From positions 93,051,648-93,115,647 of the forward strand of contig OZ020267.1 in assembly GCA_963971225.1 (NCBI GenBank): a stretch of 64,000 nt of DNA. Reading direction: 5' to 3'. The notes under the pieces are model-generated. The model did no database searches and was not told the DNA's origin. It saw only the letters and a program-made list of their open reading frames with translations. Position 1 is the stretch's first letter. Every line of letters begins with the position of its first letter. Positions 1-10,666 of this stretch are shown piece after piece. A program made the position numbers and the translations under genes. This DNA is from Melieria omissa (lineage: Eukaryota > Arthropoda > Insecta > Diptera > Ulidiidae).

Positions 1-113
1 GTCATTAAACACTATCGGGGGGCGGATAATCATATCCGAGTCGCTGACGTCCAAACCCAAAAGGAGTTTTGACACGTCCCATTGTGAAACTTTGCGTGTT
101 ACCCCCCTCATAG
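1..113 (+). pseudogene. BEL/Pao retrotransposon pol, C-terminal tail
   Basis: The first 70 bases read as a peptide ending RVADVQTQKEF, followed after a one-base frame change by LTRPIVKLCVLPPS and a stop at about 113. This DG-x-x-RVADV ... RPI-x-KLC-x-LP pattern is the end of the pol polyprotein (DUF5641 region after the integrase) in BEL/Pao LTR retrotransposons. The frame break at about 70-73 makes this copy defective. The rest of the element lies upstream of the window. It is followed by a zinc-knuckle ORF and an LTR-like sequence, so it is the 3' part of one element. The assignment rests on motif memory only. Confidence 0.6.
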
Positions 114-195
114 CCGAAGAAGTAGACTCCATTTCCCACTCCTCCAAAACTTTCAACTTCACCATCACTCAGAGCTAATAATCTTTATATTCCAG

Positions 196-824
196 ACGCT
201 GGGTCCAAGAAGGAGGCCCTCCGCCAGTGCGTGATTTGCGAGCGCCACCACCCTTTGCGCTACTGCTCGGCGTTCCGACGGATGACGCCGACGGAGAGGC
301 TCAACGCAGTACGCCGGAACCGGTACTGCGTCAATTGTTTTGCCAGGTCCCACACGACGGGCGAGTGTTCGTCCACGGCCAGCTGCTACAAGTGTGGGCT
401 GGGTCACCACACCATGCTGCACCGGGCCATGACGGCACACCAGCGGGTCGGGGTGGCACGACGACCAAGCAAACCGGCACCAGCAACGCGGCGCCAAACA
501 CCGGCTAGACGCCAAGTAGCGCCTCAACCGGCCCCACCGGCGCGGCGCCAAACCACAGCCACGACCAGACGCCCACAGGCGCAGCCGCCTAAGGCCGCAT
601 GTCGGTGCAGCCAGGGCCAGCCGCCGCGCAAGACGGCGAGACAGAAGGCGGCCGCGACGACCAACCGGGTCAACAGCAAGGGTCACCGGGCAGTCACGAC
701 GCAGCAGCTTTTGAAGACGGCGGTTGCTACGCTGCAGCAGTTGGGTCACGCACTTCAAGTTGCACTCGTGCAAGGGGGGCGCGATGTTGAGACCGCCGAC
801 GAAGAGAATCTGATTGATCTCTGA
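196..824 (+). CDS. Zinc-knuckle (Gag nucleocapsid-like) ORF downstream of BEL/Pao pol
   Basis: An open frame of about 205 residues starts just after a 3' splice-site-like sequence (TTATATTCCAG, ending at 195); no good ATG precedes the conserved part. Its N-terminal 75 residues carry a Cys/His array: CVIC-x3-HPLRYC, then CVNC-x4-H-x4-C, then CYKC-x4-HH-x2-LH. This matches the nucleocapsid part of BEL/Pao Gag. The rest is rich in Arg, Pro, Ala and Gln, as expected of a nucleic-acid-binding tail, and it ends ADEENLIDL. Gag normally lies before pol, so its position after the pol stop is odd. The acceptor-like site suggests expression from a spliced subgenomic RNA. The last 41 bases overlap the inferred 3' LTR. 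It could instead be a rearranged gag fragment. Confidence 0.55.
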
Positions 825-866
825 GTCGGCGGCTCACTTCCCCTCCCACACGCACACGATCCACAT

Positions 867-902
<36 letters not shown>

Positions 903-1131
903 CCACACACGCTATCTGCTCTTCTTCCTCCACCCACTTTCTTCCCTTTCCAAAAATGAATTGTTCTCCCCTTTTCCGACTCCCTTAGTTCTAAGCTCAA
1001 TTTGTACAATTAGTCGTTAAGAATGATCAGCGCTGTGCACACGTACATTGAATAAAACCCCCACTGCACTGCCCAAGCAAAACCCCGTCGCCTTTCATTT
1101 TTTCTCGGTCGCCGTCACGTCAATCACTATC
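784..1131 (+). repeat. Probable 3' LTR of the BEL/Pao element
   Basis: A purine-rich tract (GCAAGGGGGGCGCGA, 769-783) of polypurine-tract type is followed directly by TGTTGAGACC, the expected TG start of an LTR. A polyadenylation signal AATAAA lies at 1050. The right end is uncertain: TG...CA candidates lie around 1120-1131. The 5' LTR is outside the window, so the pair cannot be compared. Confidence 0.45.
868..901. repeat. (AC)n microsatellite
   Basis: An uninterrupted run of about 17 AC dinucleotides with imperfect CA-rich flanks. It lies inside the presumed LTR. Long ORFs on both strands here (for example the CVCVCV peptides) come only from this repeat. Confidence 0.95.
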
Positions 1132-1640
1132 AAATTGTTTCTTACGCTCTTCCTGCAAGTTTTTACTGAGAAAGTTCGTGAACAAACCTATTTTGTCTAT
1201 GCCTTTTGCTGCCCAAAGTATAATTTTACAAGGTAAACTGAGTATGGAAATCCGGCTCCAAAGTTCTTTGTTTATGTATGCCAATTTGAATGACAGTTCG
1301 AATTCGTGTCTCCCAAAGAGCATGATTGCATTTTGCTAGTAGGATTACGTCGTATTGTTTTGCAGCCTTTTCGTTAGCATTCAAAATAAATTAGGCAAAA
1401 CAACGAATATTGTACGTAATGTTCTTTTTGAAATATAAATTGTAAATATTTTTTATAAATAAAATAGAAAATCAGGTACATGCAATGTTTTTGTTAGCAA
1501 ACTTTCGATTTCAGTAGGCTGGCTATTTACTTTCTACTTCTAAATTGAAACTGCAGCAAACCACCCTACTCAATGATTTGACGACAACTGTCATTTCTCG
1601 TATGCCAATTATCCTAGCTCTCCGTACTTCGTCTACCTTA
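1132..1640. other. Intergenic, no gene seen
   Basis: AT-rich sequence between the BEL/Pao LTR and the inverted-repeat element at 1648. No coding pattern, RNA gene or clear repeat was recognised. Confidence 0.6.
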
Positions 1641-1647
1641 TTAATTG

Positions 1648-2625
1648 TCAAGGTATATTAACAAGGTACGCTAGGCTGGGAGCGGCAGCTTTAAATGTCT
1701 CTCTTCACCCTCTTATTTGTGAACGGTTGCTCTTTTTGTAGAATAAAGAACCTACTATTAGTGTTGATATTGTTTGTACAACTATACTTTTGTGTACATA
1801 TTTGGGTAACATTGTAAAATACAAATACGCGATATATAGCCCATGACACCAGCCTGATACGCACTAAAATACATTGTGGAATGAATACAAATGAAAGAAT
1901 GTGGCTAAATGAGTGCTGTCTCTAATGATCTGTCGTTCCCACCGCTAATCCCTTCCTTTCCTTGTCCTTTTGTACGAATATTTCCCCCTATTTTCTGCTC
2001 CCCGGCTTCGGCCGTTTGTCTCGTTCAATGTTTCATGTATTCTTTGTAACGTTTGTTATTCGACATCCACCGAATAAACACCCAAAAACGAAACCCGCTC
2101 GTATTTTATTTAACCCGCTCCGCCGCGATACGCATAAACAGAATGAAATAAATTGAAATTGAAAATTTTAAGTGTTAGCAATTTGTGCGAAATTGTATGT
2201 TATTTTCCTAATTTTGTTCAGCTTGCTGAAGAAGTAAAACAACTTTATTTTAATGTAGAATGTATTTTAAAATATGGAACTTAAACCAAAATTTAAAACA
2301 AAAAGAATTGAGAAAAAGGTTTTACGTAAATAAAAAATTATAAAAAACTCTTCCATAGAAATTTACATTACATTTTTATTTTTTAATGGGCAAAAAATGT
2401 ATAAGACATTCAGAAACACTATAACAATTAATACCAAATTATCTATCATTCTATTAAAACTAACTAATTATAACATTTGTCCTACATAAACGCAGTTTTT
2501 AGAATTTGAGGAGCAAACACTAAAAGATGCAACCAACAATTCAATCCTAACAAAAAGCAACTCTGATTTGGCCCCCTTATTTTGACGGCTCTCTGAGCCT
2601 GGCGTACCTTGTTAATATACCTTGA
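1648..2625. mobile_element. Non-autonomous DNA transposon with 7-bp target duplication
   Basis: The two ends are inverted copies of TCAAGGTATATTAACAAGGT, continuing as ACGC(T/C)AGGCT, about 30 bp in all. The element is flanked on both sides by TTAATTG (1641-1647 and 2626-2632), a 7-bp direct repeat that looks like a target-site duplication. The 978-bp interior has no transposase-like ORF. A 7-bp duplication does not settle the superfamily. It lies downstream of the 3' end of the NACHT-WD40 gene. Confidence 0.8.
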
Positions 2626-2632
2626 TTAATTG

Positions 2633-3222
2633 TATCATGGTTATAATGGGCACAAGCATCCATGTAAACTTATCTGCTTATTCCGCTGCATTTCTCCATG
2701 AGCTTTCGCTTGTACGAAATAAGCCGAATTTTGTAATGTTTGAGAAAAAAAAGTGTATTTCTTAAATTAAATTCTGCGCTTATTAACAGGGTTTCAAAAG
2801 AATAAAGAAAAACTATACAAGCTAGCAAGTATACCAACGTAGTGAAATCATTTATACAAGTCAATTTCTACCAGAGCAATGGAAAGGGCTGCGAATAATC
2901 CGTTTTCATGTTAAAAAGACTATAAAACTTATGTAATAAAATAATAGTAAAAATATCCGTGTAAATTCATAAATGCATAAAAGAATTACTATTTAATTAT
3001 TCAATATAAAAGTAATTTAAGTATGGAGAGAATTTGGAGGAGTTTTATTTGTTACGATATCCTAGTACTATACATTACGAGAAGAAGATATTCTATTTGG
3101 TTTGTTTTTGGTTTAAATTTCTTTTGTTTTGTACATGTATGAATTAATTTGTTTCTGTAACCTACAGCTGAAAATTGGGTTGTATAATTAATTTGTAATT
3201 AATTATAATCGAAATATTAATG
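2633..3222. other. 3' flank of the NACHT-WD40 gene
   Basis: AT-rich sequence just beyond the minus-strand stop codon. It probably contains the 3' UTR; an AATAAA on the minus strand lies near 3040. No other gene is seen. Confidence 0.5.
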
Positions 3223-6200
3223 CTAATTTAATTTAAAAACTTTATTTTGGTTGTCCTGATTGCCATACGTGTAACAGTTATCATCTGGAGCTTCTCCATA
3301 ATTTTTTAAAGCCAATGTTAATAGTTCAGTTCTCTTCTTCAAAGCAACTACAACAAATGCACCGTTCGGAAGTATCTCACATGTTGATATTTGGCCTGGA
3401 GGCTTGTAGACGGCTAATGACTTTCCTAAAAATAGTAAAAAACGTAATATAAAAACCATAATATAAAATCGTTCGTGCTAAAAGCAGTGTAGTGAAGTCG
3501 GTTGCAGTTGGTATATGGGTATACTAATTTACCCCATGATGTATATCGAAGGTGTCAATAGCACCTTTACGACAGGCTCACGAGTTTTGGCAGAGAAACT
3601 ACAGGTGCAAAAGCTATGCAAAATAAGGAAGTAAGAAGTTGGAACACTTTAACAACACAACATTTTTGTTGTGGGAACCGTTATCGTAAAACAATAACTA
3701 TTGAGGAATTTAGTGCCTCTAATCAATATCGAACCAAATCGATTTATACTGAATAATCTGAATCTGAATCTAATAATATGAATAATTACAATGAATAACA
3801 CTGCACAACAGCATGTCTGTTGCATGGAGTTTTTTACATGAATCTGAATCGTTTTTCCATGCTGTTTTCAAATCCATACTCCGTTTTTATGGAACAGCTC
3901 TAGTTTTCACAAAAAATGGGCGTGTCACTTTTTCGAATTTTCCTCGGCTTTTTTCTCGTTTTCGACTGTACTTTCTGAACCAATAATCATATCGACATTA
4001 TTTTTATATCGTTGCACTTACAACATTTCACGCCATCTTTTCTGACATTAATCAATTTTATGCGTTCTAAATTGGCGTTGTAATAAGGTTTTAAAGTAGG
4101 AAAATATTGCATTTTAAGGCGTTTTTTCTGATGGCGAAAATTGTACAGACGTTTCATAAATCAAGTTACGAAGTATATGAATATCTTAAGAAAAAACATC
4201 AAGCAATACAACACAGCCAAATTATTTGGCGGAATACACATTCGCATCGAAATAATAACAAAAATATACCATAGTCAACTTCATACTTTTTCCTTAAAAA
4301 ATTAGGAGCCTCAAAATATGCTCTTTTATATGTTTCGTTTATAGTCTGGAATACAAGCGAAAAACAAAAAGATTTTGAATTGCTCGAATTTTTTAATTTA
4401 ATAATTTTTTAAGGAAAAAGTATGAAGTTGACTATGGCACATTTTTGCTATTATTTCGATCAGGCGAGGATTTAGAAAAATATTTCGGGGGGGTTCCAAA
4501 AAGTAATTCTTTAATATTTGTAAAATGCCTTTTAATTTGTATGCAGTTTTATAGGCGATCCAAATATTTCGGGGGGGTTTCAACCCCCAAAACACCCCCC
4601 TGAATCCGCCACTGATTTCGATACTAATGTCTGTTCCGCCAAATAATTTGGGTGTGTTGTATTGCTTGATGTGTCGACTTTCATTACACACCTAACTCGT
4701 TAATTGATTAACAAAAAATTTGCATGTTTTTGACCATCGAAGAAAACGCCTTAAAATTCCATATTTTCCGACTTTGAGGTTCGATTACCGCGGCATTTTA
4801 AAACTTATATACATAAATTGCAGAAAAGAAGCCGTGTGGTGTTGTTAATGCGATAAGGTAAAAATCATGCCAATCGGGTTTTTGGTTTAGAAATTACGAT
4901 CAAAAATATGGAACAAGTAGAGGAAAAACTGAAAAAATGGCACGGTACCTATATCTCAATAACTAGAGCTGCTAGAACAAATCTGAGGATAGGTTCGAAA
5001 TCAGCGCACCCAAATTAGTAAGAAACAGTAGAAAAACTCTATACAACAGAAAAAAAATGTTTTTTGTTGTGCTGTGTAATCAATACAGTGTTAGAGGTCC
5101 AAATATTTTTCTATCATGATTTCATTTAAAAACGAAAACATTTCATAGCAATGGAATTAGCAATTTAAACATTAAGCTATCCAAAACCGATTGACCATTA
5201 TATGGGATGACTCAATAAATATCGAAAGGTTCATTGTGCTTCATGGATTTGATAAATTCAGGATCTGAATGTCAAACATAGAGTAGTGCATTGTACCTGT
5301 ATTCAATTCCCACACTCGTATAGAATTGTCGCGGCCTTCTTTATCTCGCGACAGCAAGACTTTGCCAAGCGGATCCAACTTCAGGAATGTCACGGGTGCA
5401 TTGTGGCCTATGAGAGTTGATCTGCAATTGCCTGTCACCAAATCCCAGATCAGAATTTTTGCGTCTTCCAGACCAGCTATTACACAGGCATTCATTTGCG
5501 ATATCGCTAGTGAGACGGTATTACAGGCAGGTTTCCATTTTTTGAATAGTGTGCCGCTTTGCAGATCGTATACCACTATGAAATTGGGTGTTGGCTCGTT
5601 AAGTTCCTTGGCCACAACGCACACGTACGAGCCTTCATACGTTATAGCTGATAGTGAGGTTATAAAGTCATGGTGTGGTATACGAAGATCATAGAGCAGT
5701 TTTCTTTGAGATAGATGCCAGACTAGAAGTGGAAATGGTTTTTGTGTTTCGTCGCCACAGACCAGGATACTATTAGTAGAAACAAATAGTGTGTTATTAT
5801 GCGGAGAAATACTAGACTTGAAATTCTCGGCAAAATGGTAAATCTGATAGTAGTCCGTGCGGTAAAGCCAATTGTATGCAAGCACAATGCTTTGATTTTA
5901 TGTAAAATAAACCTTGATGGTTAATAACAAGTTAGTATCTGTTCATGTTCTTCCGTTGATGTCAACTCCTGGCCGGCTTAAATACACATAAAGTTCCATT
6001 GAAACCACACTATCGCTCAGTCGACGTTAGGTATTTCTTATATTTCATCACATGCTTCCTGAGTGGGTTAAAACGGAAGCCTGACCGGAAAACAGTTAAT
6101 TTTCAAACGAAAGCGTGCAGTTTGGTAATGTAAAAGATCAGAACAATTTACCGTTTTGCCACAAAAAAACTAAGAAAAATTACCGTCCGTCGCCGGAAAC

Positions 6201-9200
6201 CAAAAGTGAATTGAGAAACCTGTCTTCGCCGGCTTTGAAGGTAGTTACACAGTCCCCGGACTCCAAGTTCATTAGATTAACATACATTCGATTGCGGGAA
6301 AGACATACTAAATGGTTTTGGTCGTGCAGTCCGAAGTATGGCATTTTTTGGTTCATCACGCCCTTCAACGTAACCTAAAAATAGAAGAGTAAGCGATTGG
6401 GTCACGTATTTTGAAGTTGTCTTACTTACCTTGAACTTTCCTTCATCTAGATTTATGACCTTAATCTCTCGCCGACACAGAACCGCCGCCTCGTAGATGC
6501 CAACAGGACACATAGCAGTTGGTTGAGAAATACCTTGCAGTTCGCGTATACGCGAACAGCTCTGCACATCCCAAATACAGATCTCTTCCCGCTCGGTGCT
6601 GATCGACGCAACATAATAGCCTTTTTGTGGTAAGTTCACGAGCACATCATAGCTGCTGGTCGACTGTCCTTCGTCTGCATCCACATTTGAATTTATAATC
6701 TCTAAGAAAGGTATTTCAATCTCGTTAGTGTACTCGAGCCATGAGCGTATCTTTTCATCGTCTTTTAAGTTTGCATTCTCCTTAATCCTCGATTTTAAGT
6801 AATATTTAATTAGGGTAAAAAATTGGTGCCCATCGTAGTTGAGTTCATGCATAAATTTCCTCAAAAAGTGCTTCAAAAAAGTGATATGAATGCAAGGCTG
6901 AACTTTTATATTGCAAAGGTACTCAGAAACCAGAATGTCATGCATCAAGTAGACCGGGCCATTAGAATGAACTTTGTCGGCAATCCATTGCAAATCAGTA
7001 AAGTAGAAGCAGTTGAATAGCATTTCGATTTTGTTTGGAGCGGCATTATCCTCATTTAGGGCGCAGAAGTGATGATAAGGCAGTTGTAAAAACTTCTGAC
7101 AATTGTATCTGGAAAGAAAATCTCATTAAACATTTGCATTGTAGTGCCATACATTCGTTACACAACTCACATAGTTACATTCGCACTAGCAGGTGCAGTC
7201 GTAAAAATGTTCTCTTGTCGATCGAAATAGTCCCGCATAGATTTGTGAACCAGCCACTTCTTCTGGGCGTATTTCTTTAGAACGGCATTGCGAAATGTCT
7301 TATCAGCTATTCGAATATTTTTCAAATGTAAGAGCATGGGTCCCATGAGCCAACAGAACTTTGACCAGATTTTAAAAGCGGCCTGCGCTTCTAATTGCGT
7401 TTGTTTCTGGAAAATACCCAGACAGTCACTTTCGCGTATACCCCAACCGGATAACGCTACGACAAGCAGCATTAGCTCTACGTGTTCCGTCGGGAATTTC
7501 ATCTCTAATATTTGCAACATCTTATCCAGTACATTGGATAACTCGGTGATTGTTATGGACAAATGTGACAACCAAGCTAACCACCATAAAGACTTTGCTT
7601 GGAAAGGTGTCCTTCCATGCAGGTTTTTCCAATCTTCTGGTAATTTAAGTGCGCCGTTGGAAGCGTAAAAATCGCCGCCTCCAGAACTTAAAACGTCATT
7701 CCATTGGCGCTCTGTGAACTGCTTCATTTTTATAAAGCTCCTGCTGGGAATGCCCAGCTCTGTTAAGCTCTTTAAGATGGCATTTTCCTTATTATCGTGT
7801 TCAGTTACGGTCAATATCAATTTTGAGAAACTATTCAGATTGATCGGCAACCAATTCAGATTCCCTTCGTGCAGTAACTCATCCAACGAGTCAATAATGA
7901 TGACGAAAAAATAATTACAGTTTTCAAGAAGGCTACGTATGATGTTTGCATAGCTTTCGACGCTCTGAAATCGGTAACAAAAGTGACAGATGAGATTAAT
8001 TTATGTTAAGTGCCATTAGCCAATACTCACGTGATCACATTTACACTGGTGGCCGTTTACCAAAACCGACATTTGATCGGCTATCGATCCTAGTAGTGAT
8101 GCCAAGTCGGAAGATCGCGCAGTTAAATTTGTGTATCTAGAAATTGAAATCGAGAAGTATAAGTCTCATTTTATAGTTATATATAACTAGCACTACAACT
8201 CGATGATAACACTAAGGTCTAGCCTTAAGGTACCCTCAGACTATGCAAGTACTTTCAGTACGCAATTTAAACTCTAAAATTTCAGATGGTACTTTCATAA
8301 GCAATGTACGTAACAATGTGAATGGAAATTAATTTCCGTAAGTGTTTTTTACTTTCAAAAAAGCGACTTTTGCAACAATTGCTCCTTATGAGGATGATAA
8401 TGCTCAGTGCTCAGGAAATTGGGGATACTTTGGCCAAACCAAGGACAATTTAGGTGAGGTACTTTTGACATCGTGCTGGAGAAAATCGACACTATACAAA
8501 TTTGATCAAAGACTTGTTGTTACCACTACCACAAAAATGTGGCACACTGGCGAAGGGCAACACTAATATCAATATATTAATTCTTTCAAAGTATACAAAT
8601 ATAATTTCAAAATATACAATGTACTTAAGCATATTTATAATAGTATGAAACTATATTTTTATCTTCTAGAAATTTGAGAGAAAATAGAGATTTTTGATCA
8701 GTTTGGTAACAACTGTCACTCTCAATATACGCAGGGTTACTCAGCACATTCCGGAAAGCGAAATACTTGCTAGTGCAGCAGCAACGAGTTGAAGTTTCAT
8801 CCAAAAGTAATTTACTTTCAGGAAAAACATTCACACTATGCAAGTTTTGCTTTCGAAAGGACATTTAAAAAAGTCGGAAGCGCTAAACTAATTTTCGATT
8901 TCAAATACAGATGTGTTCATCGAGGTAATAATATTGAATGCAGTTATTCTTACCTTAAAATTAAATGGGTTTCGGGCCTCCACCTGTGAATATTTTCCAT
9001 TATTTTAGATACCAGAACACTCTTTCCGCAGCCACTGGAACCTGATACTATTAGCGGCCACTGCGTGTTGTCTTTCACGTACCTGCAAGCCCAACTGTTA
9101 ATGAAGTTTCAGCGTATGTTATAGATTTAAACAAGGGATATCACCTTTTCAAGTCGTTCATAATATCGAAATTTGCAGAGTTCTGTGCTAATATTTTCGA

Positions 9201-10666
9201 ATAGTGCCCAATAAGAAGGAGCTCTTCCAGTAGTATCTTGTCTATTCCATTAGTATTGTATGGTACACTATTCTTGTTCAAATGCTCTTCGAAAATTAAA
9301 GACATTGATTTTTCCAACAGGCTTTCAATGACTGCAGTAAGCTCTTCATCCAAAATGTTCATTGTGGGTAGTATACGAATGAGATTCTTTTCGGATAGGT
9401 GTGTCTTCAGCTCGGTGTAGATCTTTGTAATACGTCTGAGGACTTCAATGTCCAACTGCGAGGCATTTTCCGGTGGTTTGGAATATTGCGCACCAGTCTG
9501 TATCCATATGCAGCGCTTAGCGTGTTCCTGACTCATCAGCACGGTGTTGTTGATCTCCTGTTCAACGACCGTTGTCATATATGAGTCTTTTAGATCATCG
9601 GAAAACAACCGCAAGAGAACCTCGAGTAAGCTATTAAGTTCGACATTCACTTCCGTGGAGTAGGCGTCAATTTGCTGCGTATACAATCGGTGGCACATAG
9701 GTTGATACGAGTTGTCAATAGTGTACCATTTCTCGAGCAATGTTTTCTCGTCGTCGGTTGCCACACTCAAGACAGATGTGAAATCCTGACTCTCAATTGT
9801 TAGTGGTAGCATGGGCGTGCCAAGTGATGAGCCCAGGAAAAGAACTGGTATGATGTACGCAGTCGATGTGTGTCTAGAAATTTCGGATAAACAGTTGGCG
9901 GCCTCTTCGTGGCCACCTTGTGCCTCCTGCGGGCTCTGCGTCCAGCGCTTAACCTCGAGCAGTTTGGTGAAGTCTTTTTTCGTGGCCACATCGTTATCAT
10001 GAACATCAGAAATTATAAAGTCAAAGCCCTTGCTTTGACATCTGCTTACAAACTGCTTATGAAGGCTGTAAATGACCTTCTTGTGCTTTTTGTACTCCGC
10101 ACTGTTGTCTGCTAAAATATAAATCACAATCTTCTTGTCTCTTTCAATTTTGCGCCCAGGTGGGGGCTTCCCTTGCAGGATAGCAATATGATTGGGTATA
10201 CATTTCTGGCCTAAGATATCGGATGGTGCAGTAGTTGCATGTGGAGTACTGGATGCTGAATCTGTCAGAGCAGAACACAAAGAATATGAAACCAACATAT
10301 ACCCTTTCAGAATGGAATTTGCATGGATATTTGCGCCAGTCCTGATCCCTGTGGATACCTTTTTCCAACCCCTGATTTCCTTTTCCAGCATCTTTATTCT
10401 TTTCATTGGTTGCTTGCTGGACATCATTCTTGGTCTGTGATACATCCGGCACTAATTCTGGATCGGCGAGTGGAGCCAACTTCTCATTATTTCCATCCAA
10501 CAATTGAGCTTCTTTTCGATTAGACTCCTGATACGGTACTGAACTGTAAAATTGTTTTATATTTTAGATTGTGGCGCTTTCATTTTTATTTTTGAACTCA
10601 CTCATCTGATTTTTCTGATATGCTGTCTTTTTTCTTTTTTTCTCCAGAACTGCAAACGTTTCCCAT
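3223..10666 (-). CDS. NACHT and WD40-repeat protein, NWD1/NWD2 type (10 exons, 1353 aa)
   Basis: A STAND-class P-loop NTPase, expected to oligomerise on nucleotide binding and to sense through its WD40 part. Exons on the minus strand: 10666-10602, 10543-10359, 10261-9145, 9082-8954, 8136-8031, 7964-7171, 7108-6430, 6374-6184, 5889-5297, 3425-3223. They sum to 4062 nt with matching phases and GT/AG ends. The start MGNVCSS fits N-myristoylation at Gly2 with a palmitoylatable Cys5. Residues about 110-455 resemble the DUF4062-like N-terminus of NWD proteins. Walker A GSSGCGKS is near 469-476 and Walker B VIIDSLDE near 555-562. WD40 repeats fill the last third (CIWDV, LIWDLVTG, IRVWELNTG). The acceptor of exon 4 could be 9094 instead of 9082 (4 more residues). 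The last intron (1.87 kb) holds nested transposons. The family call is firm; function in the fly is unknown. Confidence 0.88.
3799..5076. mobile_element. CAC-ended foldback DNA element with TAA target duplication
   Basis: The 1278-bp element starts CACTGCACAACA and ends TGTTGTGCTGTG. Each side is flanked by TAA (3796-3798, 5077-5079). The two halves are diverged inverted copies: for example, the 'GCATTTTAAGGCG' region near 4110 pairs with 'CGCCTTAAAATTCC' near 4750, and the 'ATTATTTGGCGG' region near 4230 pairs with one near 4640. It has no transposase. The 3-bp duplication and CAC-G ends suit the CACTA/CMC group. It sits in the last intron of the NACHT-WD40 gene and carries a nested hAT MITE. 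Confidence 0.8.
4461..4614. mobile_element. hAT-type MITE (154 bp) with 8-bp target duplication
   Basis: Ends read CAGGCGAGGATTTAG and, inverted, CAGTGGCGGATTCAG. Perfect 8-bp direct repeats ATTTCGAT flank it (4453-4460, 4615-4622). The CAG...CTG ends with an 8-bp duplication are the hAT signature. The interior has runs of seven G and 'CAACCCCC' that can fold back. It was inserted into the right arm of the older foldback element. Confidence 0.85.

Noticed and set aside
727..1020. Long ORFs on both strands with CVCVCV or HTHTHT peptides
   Set aside because: They are translations of the (AC)n microsatellite and its flanks.
4398..4691. 97-residue minus-strand ORF in the last intron of the NACHT-WD40 gene
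   Set aside because: It spans the boundary of a foldback arm and the hAT MITE, so it is chance coding.
9800..10006. Plus- and minus-strand ORFs overlapping exon 3 of the NACHT-WD40 gene
   Set aside because: Shadow frames of a real exon.
10222..10263. A 41-bp intron (GTATATG...CTGACAG) in the second splice of the NACHT-WD40 gene
   Set aside because: Too short, and it leaves the wrong phase; the donor at 10358 gives a 97-bp intron and the right frame.
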